NCBI GenBank assembly: GCA_021161105.1
Contig: JAGHBG010000249.1
Location: forward strand, 1 to 30,787
Length of the DNA: 30,787 nucleotides
Reading direction: 5' to 3'
Origin: Thermotogaceae bacterium
GTDB lineage: Bacteria; Thermotogota; Thermotogae; Thermotogales; Thermotogaceae
Of this stretch, positions 24,024-30,787 are shown piece after piece. The notes beneath the pieces were generated by a model that saw only the letters and a list, made by a program, of their open reading frames with translations, was not told where the DNA came from and made no database searches. Position 1 is the stretch's first letter; every line of letters begins with the position of its first letter. The translations under genes were made by a program, and so were the position numbers.

Positions 24024-25034
24024 TCACCTCTCGTAAGTTTCAGCTACAGTTTGGAGAAGCTGCTTATCGTCAAGGAGAATTCCGGTTCCTTTTGCAACAC
24101 TCATTATAGGATCTTCCGTTGTCATTGCCTTTACACCTATTTCTTCTTCAATAGCTCTGTCAATTCCTCTTATAAGTGATCCTCCGCCGGTTAAAATTAT
24201 TCCATTTTCTATAATATCAGAGGCTAACTCTGGAGGAGTTATTTCAAGGATTGCCTTTAATTTCGTTACTATAGTGTTTATCGCAGGTCTTATAGCTTCC
24301 ATAACATCATCGGAATTAATAACATCAGTTCTTGGAAGGCCTGATACAGCATCTCTACCTCTTATTTCCATTTCGAAGGTATCGTAATCAGGATGCACCT
24401 TTCCTATATTCTTTTTAATTTCTTCCGCTGTAGTTTCTCCAATAACAAGGCCATATTTCTTTTTCACGTATTTAACAATAGCTTCATCCATAGTTGTTCC
24501 TGCAACTTTTATTGAGTCTCCTACTACGATTCCCCCTAAACTTATGACAGCTATGTCCGTAGTTCCCCCCCCGATGTCTATTACCATACTTCCTTCAGAC
24601 TTTGTTACATCTATGCCAGCGCCTATTGCTGCAGCCAGTGGTTCAGATACTATATGGACTTTCCTTGCTCCAGCGCTTATTGAGGCTTCAAATACTGCCC
24701 TTTTTTCAACACTGGTTATTTTTGTAGGAACACCTATAACGACTTCTGGTTTAAAGAATTTGAATTTACCGATGGTCCGCTTAAAAAATTCCCTTAAAAC
24801 TGCTTCTATTACTTTATAATTGGCTATAACACCATCTTTCATTGGTTTTATGGCGACAAGATCTTTGTGGGTCTTTCCTATCATTTTTCTGGCATCTTCA
24901 CCAACAGCAATAATTTCACCTGTTTTTCTGGATACAGTAACAACAGAAGGTTCATAAAGCACGATTCCTTTACCTTTCTGGTAAACAATAAAGCTGGCAG
25001 TTCCTAAATCGATTCCCAAATCGCCCTTTGCCAC
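24024..25034 (-). CDS. mreB: rod shape-determining actin homologue
   Basis: Bacterial actin that guides lateral wall growth. The 336-residue protein has the actin-fold motifs: phosphate 1 GIDLGTAS (7-14), phosphate 2 IDIGGGTTD (152-160) and the adenosine motif ILTGGGSLIRG near 280. Length is typical. The GTG start has AAGGAGG six bases upstream. It follows the cheW terminator and leads the flagellar ring genes, six bases before flgF. No convincing -35/-10 pair was found between the terminator and the start; TAGAAT on the - strand near 25070 is the only candidate -10. MreBH/Mbl-type paralogues cannot be separated by eye. Confidence 0.95.
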   Translation of the reverse strand: MAKGDLGIDLGTASFIVYQKGKGIVLYEPSVVTVSRKTGEIIAVGEDARKMIGKTHKDLVAIKPMKDGVIANYKVIEAVLREFFKRTIGKFKFFKPEVVIGVPTKITSVEKRAVFEASISAGARKVHIVSEPLAAAIGAGIDVTKSEGSMVIDIGGGTTDIAVISLGGIVVGDSIKVAGTTMDEAIVKYVKKKYGLVIGETTAEEIKKNIGKVHPDYDTFEMEIRGRDAVSGLPRTDVINSDDVMEAIRPAINTIVTKLKAILEITPPELASDIIENGIILTGGGSLIRGIDRAIEEEIGVKAMTTEDPIMSVAKGTGILLDDKQLLQTVAETYER

Positions 25035-25097
25035 AGTATACCTCCTTCCTCATCTCTATCATTCTACATTTTTGTATTTTATTCCTTATTCATCTCG

Positions 25098-25127
25098 AAA
25101 ATACAAAAACGCGGGGTTACCCCCGCG
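25098..25127 (-). terminator. intrinsic terminator of the mce-cheW operon
   Basis: On the - strand a GC-only 7-base stem (CGCGGGG / CCCCGCG with a four-base loop, 25110-25127) is followed directly by TTTTTGTATTTT. It lies about 30 bases after the cheW stop and separates this operon from mreB. Confidence 0.92.
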
Positions 25128-25155
25128 CTGAGCATCTGACAAAGAAAATGCCCAT

Positions 25156-25623
25156 TTATTTTACATTCTCCATTATGTTTCCAAGTTCCACTTTTTCTTC
25201 CGCACTTAGTATTTTATCAATATCAAGAATTACCATCATACTGTCATTAAGTTTTGCGATACCTAAAATGTAATTTCTTCCAACTCCTCCTATTTCAGAT
25301 GGCGGTTCTTCGAGTTGGTCTTGATTGATGCTTAAAACTTCCTTTACGTCATCAACCAAAAGCCCAACTTGCCTTTTGTCGAGATTTATGACCACGACTT
25401 TTGCCCTTTTCTTTTGTTCTTCATCGAGGTCTTCTATGTAGAATTTCTTTCTAAGATTTATAATAGGAACCACTTTACCTCTAATGTTCATGACGCCTTC
25501 AACGAAATCGGCAGATTCCGGTATTTTGATTATTTTCCCGAATTCGACTATGCTGTCTACTTTCATAATATCTACTCCAAAATCTTCATTTCCTAACACA
25601 AAGCTAACAACTTTGAATTCCAA
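25156..25623 (-). CDS. cheW: chemotaxis coupling protein CheW
   Basis: Adaptor that links chemoreceptors to the CheA kinase. The 155-residue protein is a single CheW domain: FKVVSFVLGNEDFGVDI (3-19), the VEGVMNIRGKVVPIINLRKKF stretch (about 41-61) and VGLLVDDVKEVL. I chose the TTG at 25623, which has GGAGGTG six bases upstream; a GTG three codons earlier is part of that ribosome site. It is the last gene of the methylmalonyl-CoA operon, about 20 bases after the biotin carrier gene, and ends at a strong terminator. No cheA or receptor gene is in the window. Confidence 0.94.
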   Translation of the reverse strand: MEFKVVSFVLGNEDFGVDIMKVDSIVEFGKIIKIPESADFVEGVMNIRGKVVPIINLRKKFYIEDLDEEQKKRAKVVVINLDKRQVGLLVDDVKEVLSINQDQLEEPPSEIGGVGRNYILGIAKLNDSMMVILDIDKILSAEEKVELGNIMENVK

Positions 25624-25643
25624 TGATTTCACCTCCCAGATAA

Positions 25644-26060
25644 CTATTTTAACACAATTAATTCCTGCCCGGTTTCTATTGTGTCTCCTTCTTTAACCAA
25701 AACTTTAGCAACTGTACCAGGAAAGTCGCTTCTTAATTCGTTTTCCATTTTCATAGCTTCAAATATCAAAACAGGGTCACCAACATTGATTTTCTGCCCT
25801 TCACTTACAAGAATCTTAACGACAACTCCGGCCATAGGAGATTTTAATACTTTTTTTCCAGTTGTACTTCCCTTTGATTCAGATTTATGTAACGAAGACG
25901 GGTTAGGTTGTGTATCAGATTGTTTTGACACAATTTCCGCAGTTTTAGTTTCCTCTATCTTGGTTTGAATAACCTTACTTTTTTCTGATTTTTCTTCTAC
26001 TTCTTCCACCTCTACTAAATATTCCTTTCCATTGACTTTTACTCTATATTTCTTGACCAT
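25644..26060 (-). CDS. biotin carboxyl carrier protein (decarboxylase gamma/biotin subunit)
   Basis: Carries the carboxyl group on biotin between subunits of a biotin-dependent carboxyltransferase or decarboxylase. The 138-residue protein has a short N-terminal beta region (VKKYRVKVNGKEYLVEVEE), a flexible Lys/Glu/Ser/Thr-rich linker (about 21-70) and a biotinyl domain with the EAMKMEN motif, biotinylated at K104. The ATG is inside the end of oadG (22-base overlap), with AAAGGGG upstream. Confidence 0.93.
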   Translation of the reverse strand: MVKKYRVKVNGKEYLVEVEEVEEKSEKSKVIQTKIEETKTAEIVSKQSDTQPNPSSLHKSESKGSTTGKKVLKSPMAGVVVKILVSEGQKINVGDPVLIFEAMKMENELRSDFPGTVAKVLVKEGDTIETGQELIVLK

Positions 26061-26374
26061 TTTCTAACCCCTTTCCATCCCGTTTTTTTCCAATATGTCC
26101 ATCCATGTTCTCCAAGTTTCTTTACTCTTTTTATTTTTTTTATTTTGTATACTTTACCGCTATCAAATAGTGTTAAAGCTCCAGCTATTGCTGCAATGAT
26201 CTCGTTTTCTTCTGCTTCTTTAATAGGAATTTCCACACTTTCGAAGGTTTTTCTCTCTTTCTTCAAAACTACAGAAAAGAGCTCAAAAGTTTTAAATATG
26301 GTGAGTAATATAACAAAAACGCTGAAAACTGTAAAAAGTCCTACAATAGTTATACTCCATACGCTATATTCCAT
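26039..26374 (-). CDS. sodium pump decarboxylase gamma subunit (OadG family)
   Basis: Small membrane subunit of biotin-dependent sodium-pumping decarboxylases; it helps assemble the alpha and beta subunits. The 111-residue protein has one transmembrane helix (about 6-28) and the EIIAAIAGAL motif (58-67) typical of OadG/MmdD proteins, followed by a basic tail ending in Trp-rich GWTYWKKTGWKG. The ATG at 26374 is five bases from GAGGTG; a GTG one codon earlier is too close. It is nine bases after mmdA. The membrane beta subunit that would make the pump is not in the window. Confidence 0.85.
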   Translation of the reverse strand: MEYSVWSITIVGLFTVFSVFVILLTIFKTFELFSVVLKKERKTFESVEIPIKEAEENEIIAAIAGALTLFDSGKVYKIKKIKRVKKLGEHGWTYWKKTGWKGVRKWSRNIE

Positions 26375-26383
26375 CACTTCACC

Positions 26384-27925
26384 TCACAGTGGAATATTTC
26401 CATGCTTTTTCTTTGGCCTTGCTTCTACTTTAGTGGAAGATATATCGAGAACCTTGGCAAGCCACTCTCTTGTATTTATTGGGTCTATAACTTCGTCCAC
26501 ATAACCTCTTGAAGCTGCCATGTATGGATTGGCGAATTTTTCTTTATACTCCTCGATGTATTTTTTTCTTGCTTCTTCCGGATTTTCCGCACTACTAATC
26601 TGTTTTCTAAAGATTATGTTAACAGCTCCTTCTGGTCCCATGACGGCAATTTCTGCGGATGGCCACGCAGCTACGAAGTCAGCACCCAAATGCTTGCTTC
26701 CCATAGCAATATATGCCCCTCCGTAGGCTTTTCTTAGTATTATCGTTATCTTTGGAGATGTGGCTTCACTATAGGCGTAAAGTATCTTAGCACCATGTCT
26801 TATAATTCCGCCATGCTCTTGACCAACTCCCGGTAAAAAGCCTGGAGTATCGACAAAAGTGACTATTGGTATGTTAAAAGCGTCCAGAAATCTTATAAAT
26901 CTTGCTGCTTTATCGGAGGAGTCTATATCAATAGAGCCGGCTAAATAAGATGGTTGATTGGCTACTATTCCCACTGCTTTTCCGTTTATTCTTGCAAAAC
27001 CAACAACAATGCTTTTTCCAAAGTTTTCGTGAATTTCAAAAAATGTTCCTTCATCAACCACAAGATTTATAACATTTCTAACGTCGTATCCTTTCCTTGG
27101 GTCCGTTGGGACTATATCGTAAACATTTTCTGGCATAGAAAGATCATAATTACCTTCAATAATTGGTGGATCTTCCATGTTGTTTTGCGGAATATATGAT
27201 AAGAGCTTTTTAGCAAGAAGCATTGCGTTTTCATCATCAGAAGCTATAAAATGAGCATTTCCACTTTTTGTATTATGAATAATAGCTCCTCCTAAACTTT
27301 CAAAGTCCACGTCTTCCCCTGTAACTGCTTTTATAACCTGAGGGCCCGTTATGAACATATAGGACTTTTTGTCTACCATAATTATAAAATCCGTTATAGC
27401 AGGAGAATAAACCGCACCTCCAGCACATGGGCCAGCTATAATACTTATTTGTGGAATAACACCAGATGCCAGAGTATTTCTTCTGAAAATCTCGCCGTAT
27501 CCAAATAATGAATCAACTCCCTCCTGTATCCTGGCACCACCCGAATCGTTTATACCAATAAGAGGGATTCCCATTTTCATAGCAATATCCATAACTTTTG
27601 CAATCTTTTTTGCATGCATCTCACCTAAAGATCCACCCATTACTGTAAAGTCTTGAGCAAATACTGCTACTGGTCTTCCATCAATTTCACCAATTCCCGT
27701 AACAACACCATCAGCTGGTATTTCAGCCCTGTCAAGTCCAAAAAAGGTATTTCTGTGCTTTACAAATTTGTCAAGTTCTATAAAACTTCCTGAATCCAGA
27801 AGTATCTCGAGCCTTTCTCTTGCAGTTAACTTTCCTTTTTCGTGTTGCTTTTTTATCTTATCTTCTCCACCACCTAACTTGATTCTTTTATCCATCTCCT
27901 TGAGCTTTTCAACAAGTTTTCTCAT
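26384..27925 (-). CDS. mmdA: methylmalonyl-CoA decarboxylase / propionyl-CoA carboxylase carboxyltransferase subunit
   Basis: Carboxyltransferase that moves CO2 between methylmalonyl-CoA (or propionyl-CoA) and biotin. The 513-residue protein has the two crotonase-like halves of the family. The N-terminal half shows VMGGSLGEMHAKK (95-107), INDSGGARIQEGV (125-137) and AGPCAGGAVYSPA (164-176). The C-terminal half shows FVDTPGFLPGVGQEHGGIIRHG (357-378; quoted in part as DTPGFLPG) and LRKAYGGAYIAMGSKHLG (397-414). Acyl-CoA binding elements are intact. The ATG has GGAGGAG upstream and overlaps the mce stop (ATGA). Its neighbours, the epimerase, OadG and biotin carrier, favour methylmalonyl-CoA decarboxylase over acetyl-CoA carboxylase. 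Confidence 0.93.
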   Translation of the reverse strand: MRKLVEKLKEMDKRIKLGGGEDKIKKQHEKGKLTARERLEILLDSGSFIELDKFVKHRNTFFGLDRAEIPADGVVTGIGEIDGRPVAVFAQDFTVMGGSLGEMHAKKIAKVMDIAMKMGIPLIGINDSGGARIQEGVDSLFGYGEIFRRNTLASGVIPQISIIAGPCAGGAVYSPAITDFIIMVDKKSYMFITGPQVIKAVTGEDVDFESLGGAIIHNTKSGNAHFIASDDENAMLLAKKLLSYIPQNNMEDPPIIEGNYDLSMPENVYDIVPTDPRKGYDVRNVINLVVDEGTFFEIHENFGKSIVVGFARINGKAVGIVANQPSYLAGSIDIDSSDKAARFIRFLDAFNIPIVTFVDTPGFLPGVGQEHGGIIRHGAKILYAYSEATSPKITIILRKAYGGAYIAMGSKHLGADFVAAWPSAEIAVMGPEGAVNIIFRKQISSAENPEEARKKYIEEYKEKFANPYMAASRGYVDEVIDPINTREWLAKVLDISSTKVEARPKKKHGNIPL

Positions 27926-28332
27926 AGTTCTCCTCCCTCCACAAGTTCAATTAGAAGTCCCCCGGTTGTCTTGGGATGCAAGAAAACTACTTTCGTTCCA
28001 TGTGCACCTTTTTGTGGCTGTTCTGAAAGAGGTTTTATGCCGAGCTCTTTTGCTTTGTTTATGTACTCTTCAATATTTTCAACCTTTAAAGCTATATGAT
28101 GAAAACCTTCACCTCTTTTTTCAAGAAAAGAGTGTATTTCACTGTTTTCTGAGATCTCCTCTAAGAGTTCAAAACGACTTTCACCAATTTTAACAAAATA
28201 AACTTTCAGCCCTCTTTCTGGCAGTTCTTCTGAGTAATAAACATCAAGTCCTAAAAGATCTCTATAAAGCTTAATCCTTTCTTCTGCGCTCTTTACAGCA
28301 ATGCCAATATGATCAATCTTTTGTGTTCTCAA
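27922..28332 (-). CDS. mce: methylmalonyl-CoA epimerase
   Basis: Interconverts (R)- and (S)-methylmalonyl-CoA, linking the decarboxylase or carboxylase to the B12-dependent mutase. The 136-residue glyoxalase-fold protein keeps the likely metal ligands H8 (DHIGIAV), E55 (ELLEE), H79 (FHHIALKV) and E129 (LIELVE). The TTG start is supported by GGAGGTG seven bases upstream. It is the first gene of the mce-mmdA-oadG-biotin carrier-cheW operon, divergent from the beta-propeller gene. The mutase itself is not in the window. Confidence 0.93.
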   Translation of the reverse strand: MRTQKIDHIGIAVKSAEERIKLYRDLLGLDVYYSEELPERGLKVYFVKIGESRFELLEEISENSEIHSFLEKRGEGFHHIALKVENIEEYINKAKELGIKPLSEQPQKGAHGTKVVFLHPKTTGGLLIELVEGGEL

Positions 28333-28355
28333 AGAAGCTCACCTCCTCCTGAGAA

Positions 28356-28361
28356 ATTATA
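28356..28361 (-). promoter_or_regulatory. -10 element of the mce operon
   Basis: TATAAT on the - strand, 24 bases before the TTG start of mce and just upstream of GGAGGAGGTG. No good -35 is visible. It would give a leader of under 20 bases. Confidence 0.45.
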
Positions 28362-28382
28362 CAAAAAATACGCTAAAAATAA

Positions 28383-28388
28383 TATAAT
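28383..28388 (+). promoter_or_regulatory. -10 element of the beta-propeller gene
   Basis: TATAAT on the + strand, 25 bases before the TTG at 28414 and followed by GGAGTG at the right distance for that start. It lies back to back with the mce -10, so the two divergent promoters share about 30 bases. No -35 is clear. Confidence 0.45.
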
Positions 28389-28413
28389 CTTCCCAGGAAA
28401 TGGAGTGATTAGT

Positions 28414-29424
28414 TTGAGAAAAGGAATAGCTTTAGTAGCAACGATTATATCCATTTTGCTGTTTGGGATCACTGTAAAGCAATATTATGTTGCAGGTACG
28501 CCTTTGAGAATGAGAGAAACGGACCATGGTTTGTTCATTATAGATTCATTGAATGGTTCTATATATTTCATCCATGGAGAACAGCAGAAGGTTATAGATG
28601 ATTTTTCTTTCCCCGTATGGGTTGATACGCTTGGTAATTACTTATATGTTACTGATGTAAAGGGTGAATGTGTTTATAAGGTAAGTCTTGCGTCTTTTAG
28701 CATAGTTGAAAAAGTTTCTATAAAAAGGCCAGAAATGATAAAGGTTTATAATGGAAAGATTTATGTGTCATCCAGAAATGAGATTTATGAGTTAAGCAAA
28801 GATTTAAAGGTGTTGAGGAAGTGGCAATTTTGCGCGAGTTCTGTTTATTTTTACTTTTACGGAGATTACCTTTTGTATATGAATTATTGGAAAGCGAAGA
28901 AGTGTCCAGATGTTACTGTTATAAATCTGAAAAACGGGAATGTTGTTAAGGATTTATATTTAGGATTTGAAAGGCCTTTACGGTTCTTACCGATATATGA
29001 CAAATGGATTTTCCTTGATTATAAGACTGGCAAAATTGTTTTTATGAGAAACTTCCATGTAGTGAAAAGAATAAATATTTCTCCATATTCCTATGATATT
29101 GTTTATTATAAAAGTAAAATCGTAGTAAGTAATCTTTTTGAAAAATCTTTATACATAATAGATCCTGTTTCATATAAAGTGTCAAAAATGCCTTGGAATT
29201 GTGAGGTTGGAGATATGGAGGTGTTCAATGACTGTTTATTTCTTTCCTGTATATTTGATAATAACGTTTTTGGCATGAATAACTGGAATTTAATCTGGAA
29301 GATTCCTTGCAAGTATCCTATCATGGTTACAAAGAGTAACGAAGGAGTTTACATGCTATGTGGTGATGAAGGAAAAGTAAAATTTATAGATGTGGGTGGT
29401 AAAATTGCAAATGAGGGGGGATAA
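28414..29424 (+). CDS. membrane-anchored or exported beta-propeller-like protein
   Basis: I do not recognise a named family. From the TTG at 28414, which has GGAGTG seven bases upstream, the protein has 336 residues: an N-terminal hydrophobic segment (5-20) and then repeated short beta-strand units such as GLFIIDSLNGSIYFI, NYLYVTDVKGECVYKV, GKIYVSSRNEIYEL and KSLYIIDPVSYKV. This pattern is that of YVTN/PQQ-like beta-propellers, probably in the periplasm. Several cysteines are scattered in the second half. An upstream in-frame ATG (28309) would add 35 residues that overlap mce and has no ribosome site, so it was rejected. Three bases separate it from the TPR protein gene, so the two are co-translated and likely work together. 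Confidence 0.7.
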   Translation: MRKGIALVATIISILLFGITVKQYYVAGTPLRMRETDHGLFIIDSLNGSIYFIHGEQQKVIDDFSFPVWVDTLGNYLYVTDVKGECVYKVSLASFSIVEKVSIKRPEMIKVYNGKIYVSSRNEIYELSKDLKVLRKWQFCASSVYFYFYGDYLLYMNYWKAKKCPDVTVINLKNGNVVKDLYLGFERPLRFLPIYDKWIFLDYKTGKIVFMRNFHVVKRINISPYSYDIVYYKSKIVVSNLFEKSLYIIDPVSYKVSKMPWNCEVGDMEVFNDCLFLSCIFDNNVFGMNNWNLIWKIPCKYPIMVTKSNEGVYMLCGDEGKVKFIDVGGKIANEGG

Positions 29425-29427
29425 TGA

Positions 29428-30744
29428 ATGAACACAATTGAAAGGATAGTTAGAAGTTTAATAAAGGAAGGAAAACTCAGTAGAGCCAGGGCTCTTCTTT
29501 CTATCTTTGGCGAAGATTATCCTCATTTGGTGTTAGAACTTGAGATTGCCGCTGGAAATTACGAAGGAGCGCTTGATATATATGAGAAGCTTCCAGAAGA
29601 AGTAAAGAGGGAGTATGAAAGTACCATCGATGATATCAAAAAATTGGTTGAAACTCGAGAGTATAAGGAAAATTTCAAAGATGCAATATCAGAATACGTC
29701 AAAGGAAATTACCAAGGAGCGGTTGCTCTTCTTGAAGGTATAACAAGGGATTACCCGGAACTTGTGGAAGCAATAGCTTTGAAATATGAAACTTACATTA
29801 AAACCGGAAATACATCTAAAGCGAAGGAACTTGAAGAAATCCTGAGGAGATTCGATGTTTCCCATCCTGCGTTGATAGAGAGTAAACCTTCAAGAACCGG
29901 CTTAAATTTTCCTGTTTTGGCAACAGTAGTTACATTAGTGGTGATAGTTGTAGTTTTAGGAGTGATGATATTATCGAATATTTACAGTGTATCAAGTGCT
30001 GAATCTAAAGTAGCTGATACAGTTAGAGTTGAATTGAAGCATGAATTATCCATGCAGATATCTGCTCTGTCAAGTGAAATTAAAAATTTGGAAAAAAATT
30101 TAGAAACAAAGATCAGAGAGAATACCAGAAAATTGGATGAACTATATGAAAAAGCAGGTTTAATAGAGGAGGTTCAGAACAATTTGATTAGTTCTATAGA
30201 AGAGAAATTTAATCAAGAGGGGAAAAATAGAGTATTAGGAGTACCTGATTTAGATAAAGTAGCTTCAGATACAGGTGAAATTTTAAAAAATGTAAACTTA
30301 ACGCTAAATAAACTTGATTTTGTGAAGGAAAGTCTTATAACACTTGAAAGTTCCGTTACGAATCTATATTACCTTGTTATGAGGCAACAAGCAGTTTTCC
30401 CTTCTTTGAAAAGCATACTGGTGCCTGATGAAATTATATACAAACCATCATCAGAGCTTGATAAAGCGAAAATATATTGGCTTTCAGGATACATAATGTA
30501 TCTTAAAAACCAGTATGATGATGCTATAGAACTTTTTCATGAAAGTTTGAAGATAGTTGACGTTTTGTATCCTCATGTGTACTTTCATGATGATTGTATT
30601 TATTATCTTGGCCTTTCCTATTATATGAATATGGAATATGATAAGGCAAAAAGATATTTTGAACTTCTCAAAAAAGAATTTCCAGAAAGTCAGTATATAG
30701 ATGATGCTGAGTTTTTTATGAAAAGTATTTCAGGAGGTGAATGA
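29428..30744 (+). CDS. TPR / coiled-coil membrane protein
   Basis: A 438-residue protein of unknown function with four parts. Residues 1-145 are helical TPR-like repeats (for example YEGALDIYEKLPEE and YQGAVALLEGITRDYPE). One transmembrane helix lies at 162-184. A long coiled coil follows (about 195-260). The C-terminal part (345-435) has two clear TPRs (YIMYLKNQYDDAIELFHESL and YYMNMEYDKAKRYFELLKKE in pieces) ending in FPESQYIDDAEFF, which is like the C-terminal TPR domain of CpoB/YbgF. The N-terminal repeats should be cytoplasmic and the coiled coil and last TPRs periplasmic. The ATG follows GAGGGGG and is three bases after the beta-propeller gene. Confidence 0.75.
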   Translation: MNTIERIVRSLIKEGKLSRARALLSIFGEDYPHLVLELEIAAGNYEGALDIYEKLPEEVKREYESTIDDIKKLVETREYKENFKDAISEYVKGNYQGAVALLEGITRDYPELVEAIALKYETYIKTGNTSKAKELEEILRRFDVSHPALIESKPSRTGLNFPVLATVVTLVVIVVVLGVMILSNIYSVSSAESKVADTVRVELKHELSMQISALSSEIKNLEKNLETKIRENTRKLDELYEKAGLIEEVQNNLISSIEEKFNQEGKNRVLGVPDLDKVASDTGEILKNVNLTLNKLDFVKESLITLESSVTNLYYLVMRQQAVFPSLKSILVPDEIIYKPSSELDKAKIYWLSGYIMYLKNQYDDAIELFHESLKIVDVLYPHVYFHDDCIYYLGLSYYMNMEYDKAKRYFELLKKEFPESQYIDDAEFFMKSISGGE

Positions 30745-30745
30745 G

Positions 30746-30787
30746 TTGTTGGAGGACTTCATAGGATCAACAAAGGAACAAATAGAA
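30746..30787 (+). CDS. start of a further gene, cut by the window end
   Basis: A TTG at 30746 lies six bases after AGGAGGTG, which itself overlaps the end of the TPR gene. The frame reads LLEDFIGSTKEQIE and remains open for 14 codons to the end of the window. It is too short to identify, but it is placed as the third member of the beta-propeller/TPR operon. Confidence 0.5.
   Translation, partial: MLEDFIGSTKEQIE

Noticed and set aside
28309..28413. Upstream extension of the beta-propeller protein from the ATG at 28309
   Set aside because: It would overlap the mce start and both promoters and has no ribosome site; the TTG at 28414 has GGAGTG and puts the hydrophobic anchor at the N-terminus.
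1..30787. CRISPR arrays, tRNA or rRNA genes, insertion sequences
   Set aside because: No regularly spaced repeats, no recognisable tRNA or rRNA segments and no transposase motifs were seen on either strand.

Overview
The window looks like a chromosomal segment of a member of the Thermotogota. The protein set and order fit this phylum: a B12-dependent ribonucleotide reductase, an Nnr fusion protein, a flagellar ring cluster led by mreB, a CheW gene behind methylmalonyl-CoA decarboxylase genes, strong GGAGG-type ribosome binding sites, frequent TTG/GTG starts and AT-rich DNA. I cannot fix the genus. All assignments come from reading motifs; no database search was run.

Layout. (1) 1-1374, + strand: a uracil/xanthine-type NCS2 permease, followed by about 400 bases that hold a possible decayed small gene. 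(2) 1770-7567, - strand: cobO, an iron-type alcohol dehydrogenase, a membrane-anchored lytic transglycosylase, nrdJ (with its own promoter and a palindrome beside it) and a small membrane protein. CobO makes adenosylcobalamin, the cofactor NrdJ needs. (3) 7568-8590: a sparse accessory patch with one small YfiM-like gene between two diverged copies of the cobO leader, a decayed reading frame and a strong hairpin. (4) 8591-10654, - strand: an EF-G paralogue with its own extended -10 promoter. (5) 10729-25034, - strand: a closely packed run of 14 genes, mreB-flgF-flgG-flgA-flgH-flgI-flgJ(rod)-comB-yggT-nadK-lpt fusion-dnaB-tdk-nnr, mostly with ATGA overlaps or gaps under 50 bases. (6) A textbook terminator at 25098-25127, then 25156-28332, - strand: mce-mmdA-oadG-biotin carrier-cheW. 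(7) 28414 to the end, + strand: a membrane-anchored beta-propeller protein, a TPR/coiled-coil membrane protein and the first 14 codons of a third gene, divergent from mce.

The most unusual object is the 1198-residue protein at 14177-17773. One reading frame joins an LptF/LptG-type inner-membrane permease, an extra transmembrane helix, an OstA/LptA-like periplasmic region and an LptD-like segment long enough for an outer-membrane barrel. It could be a single-polypeptide bridge from the inner to the outer membrane. With FlgH lacking a lipobox and the beta-propeller/TPR pair, it points to unusual envelope biology suited to the Thermotogota sheath ('toga'). A second noteworthy point is flgA, whose signal peptide is only reached if translation starts at an ACG codon.

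Several starts were moved from the longest frame on ribosome-binding-site evidence (nrdJ, yggT, flgG, flgI, cheW, oadG, adh, the beta-propeller gene and flgA); each entry says why.
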